From: Lichenostomus cassidix
Taxonomy: Eukaryota; Chordata; Aves; Passeriformes; Meliphagidae
Direction: 5' to 3'
Assembly (NCBI GenBank): GCA_008360975.2
Contig: CM039184.1
Coordinates: forward strand, 41,239,797-41,303,796
Length of the DNA: 64,000 bases
Shown in pieces: positions 51,047 through 63,787 of this stretch (its first letter is position 1; each line of letters opens with the position of its first letter). The notes beneath the pieces were generated by a model, which was given only the letters and a program-made list of their open reading frames with translations, was not told the origin of the DNA and did not search any database. The translations under genes and the position numbers were made by a program.

Positions 51047-53065
51047 AAAATGGGATGACACATACTCTCTGAATCATACAAATATTTTATTTTTAAAAGC
51101 AACCTAATAATTCTTGCTTTCTAGTTACTATTTTGCTCAGCTGCACTGCTACACTCAAACTATGGTTACCTCAAAAGAAATTAAACTATCCTCTGGATTT
51201 ATTGAAATTCACAGCCATGACTAGTGGAAATATAAGTGTACAAGGTAAAGGAGAGTTTCCAGTAGGATTGAAACACATGACTACAGGAGATGCTCAATCC
51301 AGGGATGGGGCTGCAGCTGAAAGTAAAAATCCCAGGGCCATGCACTGTAAGAGTAGGAGCCTCAGTTGTGCTTCTCCCTGCACAACTGCAGCTGTGGAGC
51401 CAAGGTACTGTTTAATACTTGCACAGATGTATGGGACAATAATGTAGAGCCAAAGTAAAAATTCTGAGTATGGTCCAGCTTTGTACCTAATAATGGCATC
51501 TACCTTTATTGTAGTTCTTTCCAATGATGTCCTGCAACTGCTTCATGGAGGATGACTACTGTGCTCTTAACCCTGCTAAAAATGAGACACACAAAGGAGG
51601 AGAGACAGCAGTCCAGGGCAGAAGTGCAGAGCTGAATTTTGGAGTCCACAACTAATTCTGAATTTTTAATACCAGTAGTAGTAAAATGAACTTGAAAATG
51701 AGAATTTCAGGCACAACAGAGTGACACAACTTTCTTGTTAGAAAGTGCAGCAGTTTTTTGACTAAATATTCATTAAAATAGTATATAACATAAGGAAAAA
51801 ATCTGGGGGTCATCCAAACCACTTCATTAAAAAAAAAAAAAAATATAAAAGAGTGTCAGAATAAGCACAATTTCATTTAAAACTGTGAAGATTTCCTTTT
51901 AATCTTGCAGGGAAATTTTCATATTAAATTAGTTACTTATTTCATTTTATTTTCATGTAAAATCACCAAAAATTATACTGTATGAATAAAATGTACCTAT
52001 TTTTATACTTGCTTTTTCTAACTACGTTTTACATTGTTAGTGTGTTATTTTCATTTCTAGTACTTTTCACTGTTTATTCCCATATTCCCTAAGTATGAAA
52101 ATGGTGCACAGCTATCTCCACGACTATCAAATTATTAGTACTATAAGGAGTACCAAAAAATATTCAGCTGATTAGCATTTCAACCAAAAGATTTATGAGA
52201 GATCAGTAGTCAAATCCTTTACAACATGGATTTTCTGCAAACTGACAAGCCATTTAATTTGTCAGCATACCGTATCATACTTGATAGCTTTGTACATCTG
52301 TAGTTGCTGGGCTATGTAATATCCCATAATACATAAATCTGTTTTGTGTATTTTTCTCGATATGATTTTTCAAGCTTAGAAAAATGTAATTAGAATTATT
52401 TTCTTCATAAATTATAATAATTATATAATAGTTTTTACCTTTGTAAGTTACAGGCATTTCATCAATATCAACTTTCCAAAGATACTGAATTTAAAACTGG
52501 TATAATTCCCTAATATATTACATTCTTTTTTATTTACAATACTAAACAGACAAACCCAAAAGTACTTTGATATCCATATTTCTGTTATACCTATTAGCAA
52601 AAGAGGAACTCAAAATGTGAGATATTTTGTTGTGTTATATGCCAACAGTGGAGAGTTTATATCTGAGAAAAGGACTATGTAAAACATAAAGAAACTGATG
52701 CTAGTGGTAGCAAATGATGATATTTATTTTTTCAGGATTTCTCTAGAGTCTGGGTTGCTTCATAAATTGCTTTGGAATACATATTATACTGAATAATGAA
52801 AATGTTCATATTAATATAAACAGTAAATGGTGTAACAAACAGTAAATTACTGTGGAAAAACAAGCCTAGAAGTATGTAAGACTGATGAATTGTTTAAATT
52901 TTTTTAAATTAAGGAAGATACACAAGTGGCAAAATCTGGAAATAAAATTATTTTTTAGTACATGTCATTTATTTTATATTACCTTTATCTATTCGTCTCT
53001 GCAAGAGTGGTCTTTTATGTAAAATAGTCCTCTGAATAATAGGAAAAATAGTTGGGGAAAAAAGG
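51047..53065. other. Unique AT-rich non-coding sequence
   Basis: No internal retroviral sequence follows the LTR. A run of 15 A lies at 51829-51843. Nothing else was recognised. Confidence 0.5.
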
Positions 53066-53130
53066 AATCACACAGATAGGAGAGTTGAGGTGGGATGGGC
53101 CTCTGGAAATTGCCTAGTCCAAATACCCCT
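53066..53130 (-). mobile_element. CR1 LINE 3'-end fragment
   Basis: The plus strand reads AATCACA...GAGTTGAGGTGGGAT, then GGCCTCTGGAAATTGCCTAG and TCCAA. This is the complement of the CR1 3' untranslated tail (AGAATCA...GAGGTTGGAAGGGACCTCTGGAGATC...TAGTCCAA in the family). CR1 is the dominant LINE of birds and its copies are usually cut short at the 5' end, as here. The copy is old, with several substitutions. It cannot be mobile and encodes nothing. Confidence 0.8.
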
Positions 53131-53177
53131 ACACATATATATATATGCATGTACAGGTGCACACATACACATACATG
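53131..53177. repeat. Compound (AC)/(AT) dinucleotide microsatellite
   Basis: Alternating purine-pyrimidine sequence of CACATATATATATATG, GCATGTAC and CACATACACATACATG type directly abuts the CR1 fragment. Alternating tracts like this are prone to slippage and can adopt Z-DNA. Confidence 0.8.
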
Positions 53178-56100
53178 CTCAGAGGTAAATTACATCAATT
53201 AACTTCATTACTTGGGGTTTCTTTAGATCTGTAGACCTCAACTTACGCATCTATCTAAAGAAAACTTTTTCAACACTTTGATCTGTTTCATACAAATATT
53301 ATCAAAACACTTAAAAATATTTAATTTTAAATATACATTTTTTCTTAAATGAAAAGTAAAATTAAAATGTTCACAGTTCTTCTGAGCAGAATCCATTTTG
53401 GAATTGCAATTCTGTGTCTGATACCTGATTACTGCTAATTCAGTCTGCAGTGGAATTGTGTTGCCTCTACAATTGTTGTGAGTCCAGAGGGCTTTTCTAA
53501 TTGCTGGCATTCAGACTAAAACCTGCATTCAAACCACTTTCATTCTCATGCCAATCTGCCTTCCAACTCCAGAGCAGTGTTGAAACCACACTTAAACTGA
53601 ACCCACTCTAAACAATACATTGTCTGTAAACAGTTGCCAACCACCCTGTCCATTGCAAGAATTTTAAGTGAAAATAATCGAACATCAGTGTTTTCTTGTT
53701 TTATAAAATAAGAACAGGGAGAAGGGTGGTTTTTGTGTTTGTTAAAATAGAACAGACAAGCAATTTATTTTCTGATACAAACTGACATTTCACAGAAATG
53801 ACCTCCAGAATCAAATTTATACCTATGACAAGGAGACATATATCACAGTACAAAAATGTTTACATGAAACATACACTTCTAATCCTCTTTTTTTATAGAG
53901 ATTTTAATATGATAACAGAGGAAGGAGAAAATAATCAAATGTGTAATTTAAAAGTCTTTTTTGAATGACTGTTAAACAGATATTTCAAATTTTACATACT
54001 CCATACCTGATATCTTAATTGACGATCAGCTGTGGCTTGAAAAAGATACAAAAGGAAAGAATAGCTACAAAGAGAACATGAAAAAAGGAAGAAGGTGGAT
54101 ATAGAAAGCAAGCACAAAGTTTGCATTTTTTAAAATTCCTTTGCACCACAAATCAATGTATAAAAATTAAATTAAATTGACACAATTGTAGAAAAAAAAA
54201 TAGCAGGCTGAGAAACAGAGAAGAAAAAAATGCAGTTATGTGATGAAATTAATAAAACATTTTTATAACTTGTTTTCTATTGAAAAATCTTAGCAGAAGC
54301 CAAGTTTCATTTTATATAGCAGTACAGTAGATCTGGTCAAAGGCCTATTGATTTCAGTGTAGTTTTTACTATGCACTTCAATGGGTCATGTTTTTAACCT
54401 CTAAGCAATTCAAATGTACTTAAGGCATTTAAGAAAAAAAAAAAAGGAATGTTTGATAGATGACAACTACAAAATACATGTACTGATTAGATTTTTCTTA
54501 GACATCAAATGAAAACCTAGCACTGATTTAAAGGAGAGAGAGAATGTCTCCTTAATGATGTGAAAACCTGAATATTCGATTTAATGATAGGTTCCTCAAA
54601 TTTTAAACCAATTTAAACATTACTTATTATTTCAGCTTCTTTCTATCCCATTAAAAATTATAAAATCAGAGAAAAAATAAACATTGCTTCGTTTTGTCAT
54701 GTTATACTTTCAACTATGGTACTGTACACACTCAGAAACTAGACCATTACAGTCTGTCATATAAACACCTAGTAGATAATCTTATTACCTTAAAGATTAT
54801 TACCCTAATTATTGAAAATAAATAAAAACATTAAAAAACATTAGTAGTCTTACATAAGTTAATGACTTAGAATCAGATATAATTCTTTGTAAAGAGCAAA
54901 TAACCTCTACTGTCAGGTGCAATTTTTCTTCCACAAAGCACTGACATTTCAAGACTTGGAGTAGATTCATCTTGTTAGAAGAGAATACTGTCACAGTGTA
55001 TATGCAGAGTGAGAAGCAATCATAAGTGAGAAAAAAAAATAGTTTCAACTAGGAAAATGTCACAAATTACAGTCTTCCAAGATTTTTCTGAAAATACTAC
55101 TATATATAGAAGTTCAAATTATAGGAAAGAATTCTCATAGTGCTCACAGAACATATGGATGTTGTTCTTGACAAAACATCTACAAATGTGTTCAAGTCTC
55201 TCACTGCTCAGAAAGCTACCATATGAAAAAAATGTGTTTGCTGGATATTGCTCTGGAAAGCAATTTGTTAGCAGAAAAGAACTGAAGAAAAAATTGAAAC
55301 TTCTTTTAGCATGGCTCCCATTATCTGCACCTGCAAGAGCTTCTGTGCTGCATGCCAGTTCTTCTAGTGAGGTAACGGTGGAGAACAGGACTATGAGGAT
55401 GAGGAATCCAGGATGGCAGGGAAGCATGAGGGCATTTTGGCACAGAAGAATTAGTCTCAAACTGAATCCAAAGTGACATGAACATGATTGTTCACATTAT
55501 TCAAAAATGCTCAGACTATCTAGAAGCCAAAGTATTTGCTTTCCCTGAAGGTTATTTCTGCAGGGGAGACTGGAAGAGAGGAAAAAGCAAACTTCACTTT
55601 CAGATTAAAACAATCTGAGGTATGTTCTCTCCTAATACCCCTTCCAGTGAAAATCAGCTCATTTATAAATGAGTTTTATCTTTCTAATCTCCTTGAAATC
55701 TGCTGTTATTACCACCATCTAGTCTTAATGGTTTCATTTCTGGGAGATTACTTTTGTCCTCAGCTTCATTTCCTCTGAAAATCATTACTGGTCTGTGTGG
55801 GGACAGGTAATGAGGAGCCCCTGATGTGAGAGCAGATGCTCCCACCAGCAAGTCAGCAGAGGTCATCAGTCTTGTCCACACTACAGGAAGATGTGTCCTT
55901 ATAGGGACTTCTGCTACAGCAGTCTATGTCATGCCAGCTCCAGCTCTCAGAACAAAACAGGGATTTACTTCCAGCAAGCCATGAAAAGCTTTTTGCAGAA
56001 GTCTGTTTATAGCAAAAGCATATCATGTCAGAGAAGCACTTCCCACCAAAAAGAAATTTCACCACAGATACCCATCATCTTTTTCAAGTTTATAGTCAGA

Positions 56101-57047
56101 AAGTTAGGAAAAGAAATATTGTTTATTTGTGGATTATATTCAGACTGCAGCCTGCCTGGTCTTGTTTCAACTGAGAAAGCTTCACCTTCAAGAAATTTTC
56201 TTTATCAAGTGGCACTTAAGTCTAACCTGCTCAGATAAAAAAGAACTTTAGTAGATTCTCTGCAGACAGGAACAATATATTCTTATTTTATGTGTAATGA
56301 AAGTTTGTACCATGAGTGTAGATTGAACAAAGAAACTCTGGATTTTCCCCCTATGGTATACCAGTAATAGACTTGGTTAAAATTATATCTTTCTTTTGCT
56401 ATGTGTTATTGTAATTATGCAGTTTCATTTCTGAAACACAACGTCAGAAACTTGATTTCTTCTTCAGCTAATAATTCAGCATGTCAACTGCTCAGCAAAC
56501 AAGCTTCAGGATCTAAATTTTCACTGTGGTCTGCACTGCCAGTTTCCTGCCTAAGCTCTGACCCTCACCTCTCTGAATGAACATAAACTCATTCTACATT
56601 ACTGTCATTCTTGCAATCTAATTTCCTCTGTAAACCAAAATCAAAGGTCTTGCAAGTACCGTCTTTTTTCATCATTCTGTCATTTTCCTCTAAATCCTTT
56701 CTGTATCTCATCTCATGCACTGCTAGAGAAGAGTATATTACAACTCTGACACATTTATGATTTTAACCCAATCATTATGCTCTGTGTGTGAATACACCCA
56801 TCTGCAAACTTAAAACAAAATAAAAAACGTAAAGCACTTACAATATTTCCTGTTCATATGTATTGACATACACCCACTATATGTCTTGTCTGAATAGGCT
56901 TTATCCCTAGATTAATACAATAGCCAAATTTTGCATGAAGTTCAATTTAAGTCCCACTACAAGAACAATGTTTTGGCCTCAAATTATATCATTGCAAGCA
57001 CCATAAGTTTAATGGGTTTTCACATGTGTAAACAGGACAGACATCTG
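53178..57047. other. Unique AT-rich non-coding sequence
   Basis: No gene was recognised. The stretch 55159-55476 has overlapping open frames on both strands (105 and 113 codons), and 55891-56238 has a 115-codon frame; none looks like a known protein. The phrase at 54340-54395 (TTGATTTCAGTG, then CACTTCAATGGG) resembles an ancient sauropsid repeat, too decayed to assign. Confidence 0.45.
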
Positions 57048-57123
57048 GGCCAAATCCAGCTCTGGAATAATAGTTCCATTGCCTTTAGTACTGGCTTTCA
57101 CCCAACATGAATAAATGGGGACC
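57048..57123. repeat. Possible ancient sauropsid interspersed repeat
   Basis: The phrase GGGCCAAATCCAGCTCTGG followed by TTCCATTGCCTTTAGTACTGG resembles an old repeat common in bird, turtle and crocodile DNA, in which GGCCAAATC...CATTGACTTCAGTGG is typical. The match is from memory and short, so the family is not named. Confidence 0.35.
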
Positions 57124-60100
57124 TGCTGGAAATTTTTCCAAGTATTTTTTAAGATTTTACATCAGCTATTTTCCAGCAGGATTTCTAAGAGAAGAAGTTG
57201 GATAGACTTTTTTTTTAGGCAAATCCTGTTTTTTCAAACAAGCGTTATTAGTGTTATTTCTCTACGAATATTCTAATTGCATATCCTTATGCTAAATCTT
57301 GTATTCAAGAAAAAAAGGAAAGGCACTTTTCTACAATGAATAGAGTTATAGTTTCCCAAGTTTTCAATTTTCACAACTCATTAGTGACCTGCAGTACAAA
57401 TGTTCAGCTTTAAAATTTGCTAGAAATCCAGATTTTCTGGGGATAGGGTCTATTTAATATGTTTCTAACAGAGTACTCACACAACTGAACAAATGGTCAC
57501 TTGTGCTTCTGGAAAGTTACAACCAACATGTCTTTTCCATTAGTTTGTTCCTATGGATTTTTTTCATAGGTGTATGAGGTTTTTGTAACTTCTGGTAAAT
57601 GTTACTTATGGCAGAGAGTGTTTGCTCCAATCCAAACCAATGTGCTATATAAAGGTTAGAGAATAAGATACTGGAAAATTTTTCACTCCTATGATTTTAC
57701 TCAAATTTTAGAGGGAAATAGCTGCTCTCTGTAATGTAACAGTGTCATATACTACTCTGAGGATCACAGTAAACAATATAAAGCACTCCCATTCCTCTGT
57801 GTTACAAGTATATAAAATCTACCAAAAAAATACCACCTGTATATTACCTGAAGTTTGTATTTAGAAATCTCCCCTTGCTTTTATAACACATCCAGGTTCT
57901 CTTGGTCACCAAACAGCTCAATTTTCAAAAAAAATCTCAGAAATGTAGGCCGTTATCCATGCAATCAATACAGATACTCAGAATACTCCAGAAATTGATT
58001 ATTTAAACAGTCTTGCACATAGCCATGCACCAGTGAATGTTCACATCTCTTAAAAAACCCTATAAACTATAAATGAACATAAACTAAATAATATAATTGG
58101 AAAGACATGGTATATGTACTTAAAAACTGGGACTGCTCTTAATGGAATGTGAGCTGAAAAGGTACTGCTCCTGTGCTATTACATTCCTCCTAAGCATGGA
58201 CTGGAGTACTCTATAACAGAACAAACTTGAGATCAGAACTTTTTCAGAAAAATACTCTCAACAAAATACAGGAGATTTTGAGAAAAACACTGCTTTGTCT
58301 ACAAAAGAGACTTCTCAAGCAGAGTTACCCAACTCAATAAAGCACCCCTTTATACCCTTTCAACAGAAAAGGGGAAAGTAACTAGGTCATTACAAAGACG
58401 GACAACTTGTTTTACACAATGCTCCTTATAATTTTCTTTCCAAGAACAAAGATACAGTGAGTCACTCACAGGCTGGAACATGGAGAAACCTGAAAAGGAA
58501 GACAACAAAGGTGGAACCAGAAGAGAATGAAAACCAGTGGCAGTGATTGAGCATGAAAGCAAGAACAGAAGCAAGCAGTTTTAAAGCATTAGAAAAAAAT
58601 ATGTTGAAAAGAAAACAAATTATCATTTTGGCAGAAAGATTAAAATAATCAAAAAGTAATTAGGAGGTATCATTTGAATGACTTTATTGCTGTATATATT
58701 CAGTTCAAACCACTACAACATAAAAAGAATTGATTCAATGCATTTTGGATAGCATACAAATAGAGATATAGTATATTGAGAGACAAAGATGAGACCAAAA
58801 TCTATGATGACCAGGTTAATTTTATCCAAATTATCCATGCAAAATACCTTAATATAGTTGCTGCAAGTAGAATTTGGGAAAAAATGTAAATTTATTCAGC
58901 AGTTTCAAGAAACTAAAAGTATTTGTGAGCAATGGGATAAATAGTTTGCAACCAAAAAGAAAGCAATTTTTAAACTGTTACTGACTGTTACAAAGTAACA
59001 TTGTCATTTTGAACTTAGCCTATGCAAAACAGCCAGAAGAAACAAAATCTTTGAAACTTTTCAGTCTTATAATTAAGTAATGTTTATGTTACATGAAAAA
59101 ATTGCTGTTATAACATTCTTACTTGAGGACTGAGTTAATGTGGAAGAGGTTCAGAAAAGAGCCACTAGGTAACATTGTAACATGTAACAGCTTTTGAAAG
59201 TTATTAATGTATGCTATCTCTTTGTACACACATTCTTCACCATTGTCATTTTCAGTAATATCATCATTGAGATGGTTGCAATTTAATTTATTATCTGAAA
59301 TGTTCTGTCAGTCATATAATATTAGAAAGGAATTTATTTAAACATTTCATTCACCTGTCACTATTTTGCATTATTATTTCACATTATTTTATACTGCCCA
59401 TTCAGTGTTTCAGTGCTGTGTAGCTTCTTCATTTTTCTCCCATAACTTCTTTCCTTCTTTTAACATTTTTTAAAAAGGCTGGCACTTTAAGAAGCCTTTT
59501 CAATCAAGTGCTTCATGACTTCACCCTTTTGGCTACTCAAACTAAATCATATTTTTCCAAATGTTCTATTGAATTTACCACAAAAGCAGAACTTCAGTTA
59601 TATAAGGGAAACAAAACAAAAGTAAACAAGATTTGTACTTGTGTTATCCCCAAGATTTATGAATTGGATTCATTTTCTGTGGGACTGAGCAGAAAGACAG
59701 CCTGGCTCACTAGGGCTCATACAGAAGTTAGAGTTCAGCTAGGGATCTCTCTCTGTTCCATCCTAGCTCTGCATCTTCATTGCAATGTGCAGCTCACCTT
59801 CTCGAGAGCTGTCTTGCTTAATAACAGTCCATGGCAACAGAGAGAAGCCACAAAGCTGCAGGAGCTCTGTCAATAGCAATTCTCCCTGCTAAAGGAAAGC
59901 AGCTGCAGATACTATTGAGAGAGTTTCTCATGCACAGTGCAAGCCAGGATAGGGGAGTTATGTTTCAAAGCAGAATAATGGTGTTTAAGAGGGTTTGTTT
60001 TCTGCTCCTCATCCCTTATAAAAAAGATAGATTGATATAAATGCCTTCACTGTGAAAGAAGCATGAGCTTTGTTACAGCCATCTAGAGACGAGGATCATC

Positions 60101-62214
60101 TCTCAGGAGGGTCATTAGTGAAAATACATCATTCTAGGAAAGGGAATAAGGAAAATGGACACCAAAGGAGGTAAACTTTTGATAAATATGTGCAAACTCA
60201 GCATTAAATGATAGTTGCTTTCTTTTGCTGGAAGCCCAGGCAGTGTATAAGCATAAGATACACTAAAATTAGGAAGGTAGCGAGGCCAAGCGGAGGTTGA
60301 AACAAATTTTTGATGCTGTGCAATGTATTGTTCCATAGTTTCTTCGTGTAAGACTGAAAAAGGGACATGTTTTGGGAAAGGCATAACTTTAGGGCTTCTG
60401 AATAGGTCTAGAGTTCTCAAATGGTTTTAGACATTTCAGAAATCCTTAATTTTCAGGAAATATGAAGAAATGTCAGCTTGTTCAGCTTGGATGTCTGGAC
60501 CACAGTCTTGACTACACATGTAATCCACAAAACTCAGGCACAGATAATCAAATATCAGGTCCACATAAAAGTTAGTCTGAACTCTGTTCAGTTGTTCAAG
60601 GGGGGGAAAAAAGAGGAAACATAAATAGTAACTGAAGTCTGGTGATTTTTTTAAACTATATTTTGAGATGCATCACTGTTAGAATGACTTTATTTAAGGA
60701 GAATGAAAATTAATTACCACATAATGGAAAAAAACCAAAATAGACTAATACACAAACACTCAGGAAACATTTTCTTATTCAATAAGCTCTGCATTTTTTC
60801 TGGACGTTTTTCTCAGAAACATTAATTAAAATGATAAGTTGCTTCCATTATGATTTCAGGTTTTTAGAAGCCCTTTTTCTGTTGCACAATAGGTAAATTT
60901 TGTTTTACTTTTTTGTTGCAAAAACCCTTCTTTTCTCCCTCCTGTATTCTATTATAAAGGCATCCATTACTAGAAAAGAAATTGTTTAGCTCTGCTTAGC
61001 CCAGAAGGAACTTTTACACATTCATAAGGTGTTTTCACAAAACGTTTGGTAAAAAAGTGAAAATGCTGCCACATTCTATAAGTGGGAACATAATACTTTG
61101 TAAAAGGCTGTTGATGTGTTAGAAGTCTGCTCAGTTGAGAATGTGCCTTTGTTTCTTGTAGAACTGGGCTGCAAAATCTGAGAGGAGAACGCATTTCTTT
61201 TTTGACATAAGAAAACACTGTCACTTCAAGCCCTGGATAAGCCAGGTTTCTCTGTCATATCAAAAACAATAGAAGTAAAGAACATGTCCTATATGTGATT
61301 AAAAATTATATATGTCTTGCAGACACTTAGCTAATTACCCACACTGATCTTTAAGGATACAAACAAGACATAGCAAAGATTTCTTGCCTTTATATATAAT
61401 TTTCCAGTTTTTTCAGTATGATAAGTTAAAATAGAGATGTAGCTCTCTTTATGTAGTTGAAAATCTGGTTTGTAAGAAAGCAGAGGCTACAGGGTCAAAT
61501 ACTGATCTTTTCATTTCCAATTCAGTAAAAAGATTTATGTAAGGGGACAAGGAAAATTTCTGTACAAAGCTTTAAAATAAGACTGATCTTTAAAGAGAAA
61601 ACTAATTGAAAGCTCTATATGCAGTATTTGTCATGTTCAATGAAATCCAAATATCTTACAAGGAAATATTTTCTTTCTCATGTTTATACATATAGCATTG
61701 AAGCCACAGCTGTGCATTGCCAAGCAGTGATTATTTCACCCTTTTTCTTCAGTGAATGTGAGAGGCAATGTATCCTCCCATAACAGTCATTATCTAATTT
61801 TTATTTATCTACAGCTGGTGTAAAGTACCCTCCCACCTGTCCTGGCAAAATGGAAGGTATTTTCAGAAGATCTGCTTACTGTAGGATAGATTCCATTCTG
61901 GTTTTCTTGCTGCTTTTCTTCAGTGCTGGAAAAGATATGGGTTGAACTATTGTTACTTTTCAATAATTAAATAGTCCTTTCTCAGAATTAAATCCAACAA
62001 GCTCTCAGGATGTGCATCGATATCATAAACATAGGCAAGTCTCCTTTTAGGACAGCTGATTTTTAATTTTTTTAAGCATCACTAATAAGAGTTTTTTAGT
62101 ATTCAATTAGTTAAACAGCTCCAATTTGAAGACAGACATCTCAGGTCGATTTTCTCATTCTTTGAGGAGGCTCAAATGAAGAGAGTCTGAAACTCAAGAC
62201 ATGAGCATACAGAC
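57124..62214. other. Unique AT-rich non-coding sequence
   Basis: Nothing firm was recognised. The part 59680-59960 is less AT-rich and is crossed by a 122-codon frame that begins at GTG (59508). It has a GGCAAC half-site near 59833 but no other promoter evidence. Confidence 0.5.
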
Positions 62215-62285
62215 ACATAGAACAGAATTCTGGAGTCATTTACATTGGAAAAGACTCTTAAGATCAACAGGTCCAACTGTATATG
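62215..62285 (-). mobile_element. CR1 LINE 3'-end fragment
   Basis: The plus strand reads CATAGAACAGAATTCTGGAG, TCATTTACATTGGAAAAGAC, then TCTTAAGATCAACAGGTCCAAC. This is the complement of the CR1 tail (AGAATCATTTAGGTTGGAAAAGACCTTTAAGATCATCGAGTCCAAC in the family). Homology fades after about 62285. It is a 5'-truncated relic in which the 3' end of the element points to lower coordinates. Confidence 0.8.
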
Positions 62286-63055
62286 AAACAATAAACGCAT
62301 GTTAGAGTCCATCAGACTGTTTCTTCTTGTGAAACATCTTCCATAGATAAGAACACAGAAATATTCATTATCTAAGTAGTTAAATTAATATTTTTTTTCA
62401 GTGTGCCTTATATCTACAGTCCTAAGTAACAAATAATTTCAACACATATTTTGATTTTGTCATTAAGCTGTAGCCTTCAATGACTAAGTCTGCTGTGAAT
62501 ACAAGAGAATATGCGCATATGTTTTCCCTGGAAAAGAGCATGCACATTCTGAGAAAATATTTGTATGCTGGTTTTCCTTCAGAAAATAATTTTCAGTATC
62601 ACTCTAACTGATAATTTAGTACTTCTTTTCCCAAACTCTTCTCTTGTTTGCATCAGTCATATGTTTGAATATTTTTATATACAGCAAGAAAAAGAATATA
62701 TTTCAGGAGATTACACTCTCATCACACTTTGTAAGCATTATAAATATGCAGAGCATAGGGAGACATCAATATATTGAAAAAGGAGAGACAATTTTATTAG
62801 GATTTTTAATATCATCAATAATTTGTTGTATTTTGAAAACATAGGCCCTGAAAAATAAAAACAAAAATCTGAAAAACTCAGTAAAAACCTCTTTCTGTAT
62901 GACAGAGAGAAGGGAGGCTATTTTACTAAACTTCAGAGATGGAAGCTTTGGATTTATTTTCTGTGGAAACTGAATTTTTAAATACACTTTTACAAAAGCT
63001 AATCTGCAAGAGCATTGTACCAAATATGTTCAGGAAACAAAGGGGATCGTCTATC
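62286..63055. other. Unique AT-rich non-coding sequence
   Basis: Nothing recognised. Some of the first 60 bases could be very decayed CR1. Confidence 0.45.
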
Positions 63056-63109
63056 AAAAAAAAAAAAAAAAAAAAATCAGGAGAAGAGTGAACACAGGGA
63101 AAAAAAAAA
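63056..63109 (+). repeat. Poly-A run of 22 followed by a second A-run
   Basis: A run of 22 A (63056-63077) is followed after about 23 bases by nine A (63101-63109). It might be the tail of a retroposed transcript lying to its left, but the upstream 200 bases show no open frame or family I recognise and I see no target duplication. Confidence 0.85.
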
Positions 63110-63787
63110 TCTCAGACATGAAGAGGCTTATTGCAGTGAAAAGAATGGTTTCAAGTTATCAGCTGCAGAAAATTCAACAGAGATTTCTGGCCAGCTCAGG
63201 AAATGAAATTTCCTACCACTGATAATAAAGGCATATGAAGGTTTTCTTGTGAGGAGACAAAAGAACTGTTTAAGGATTCTGTTTTTATTAATATAGATTA
63301 GGTTATAAATTAAGTTACTATTTTGAATGTTAGAAAGTATGAATAATAAGTACTGCAGTGAATTAAAGAAACAGTTTCAAATGGCATCTTCCACTAAAAT
63401 TTGCACATTTTTGTCAATCACTTATTACTTGGGGTCAAATTCTACCTAATCTTTCTTCAGAGACAGTTTTCTCTATCATTATGAGTTTTGCTCATCTGTA
63501 TTGGCACTCCTGATTTACTTCCAGGTACAGCATTCAGCTTGCCACCCTCTATTAAAAACCTGATCACTGCTGCGTGCACAGAGTGACTGATACCAGCAGA
63601 TGTCTTCTAAAGGCAGTTCCTGTATCTGATACACAAAATTCTATGTTTGTCTCTCCATTCAGGACTACAATGCAAAGGGCACTGTGATGTCCTCAGCATG
63701 TTCTCCATAGTGCTGGTCCTACGGTAAACAAGCATTCTGTTTACCTTTTTCTGCAAGCATAGTAATAGTTTTGTATATTCCATGCAG
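63110..63787. other. Unique non-coding sequence
   Basis: Nothing recognisable was seen before the CR1 copy. Confidence 0.45.

Noticed and set aside
50609..51107. Frames of 65 to 92 codons within the solo LTR as retroviral genes
   Set aside because: LTRs of this class do not encode gag, pol or env, and no internal region is present. The GC-rich U5 simply lacks stop codons.
59826..59840. CCATGGCAAC as an RFX X-box promoter motif
   Set aside because: Only one half-site fits, with no other promoter evidence.
59508..59876. 122-codon open frame in a less AT-rich stretch
   Set aside because: It starts at GTG, has no recognisable motif, and no other evidence of a gene was seen.
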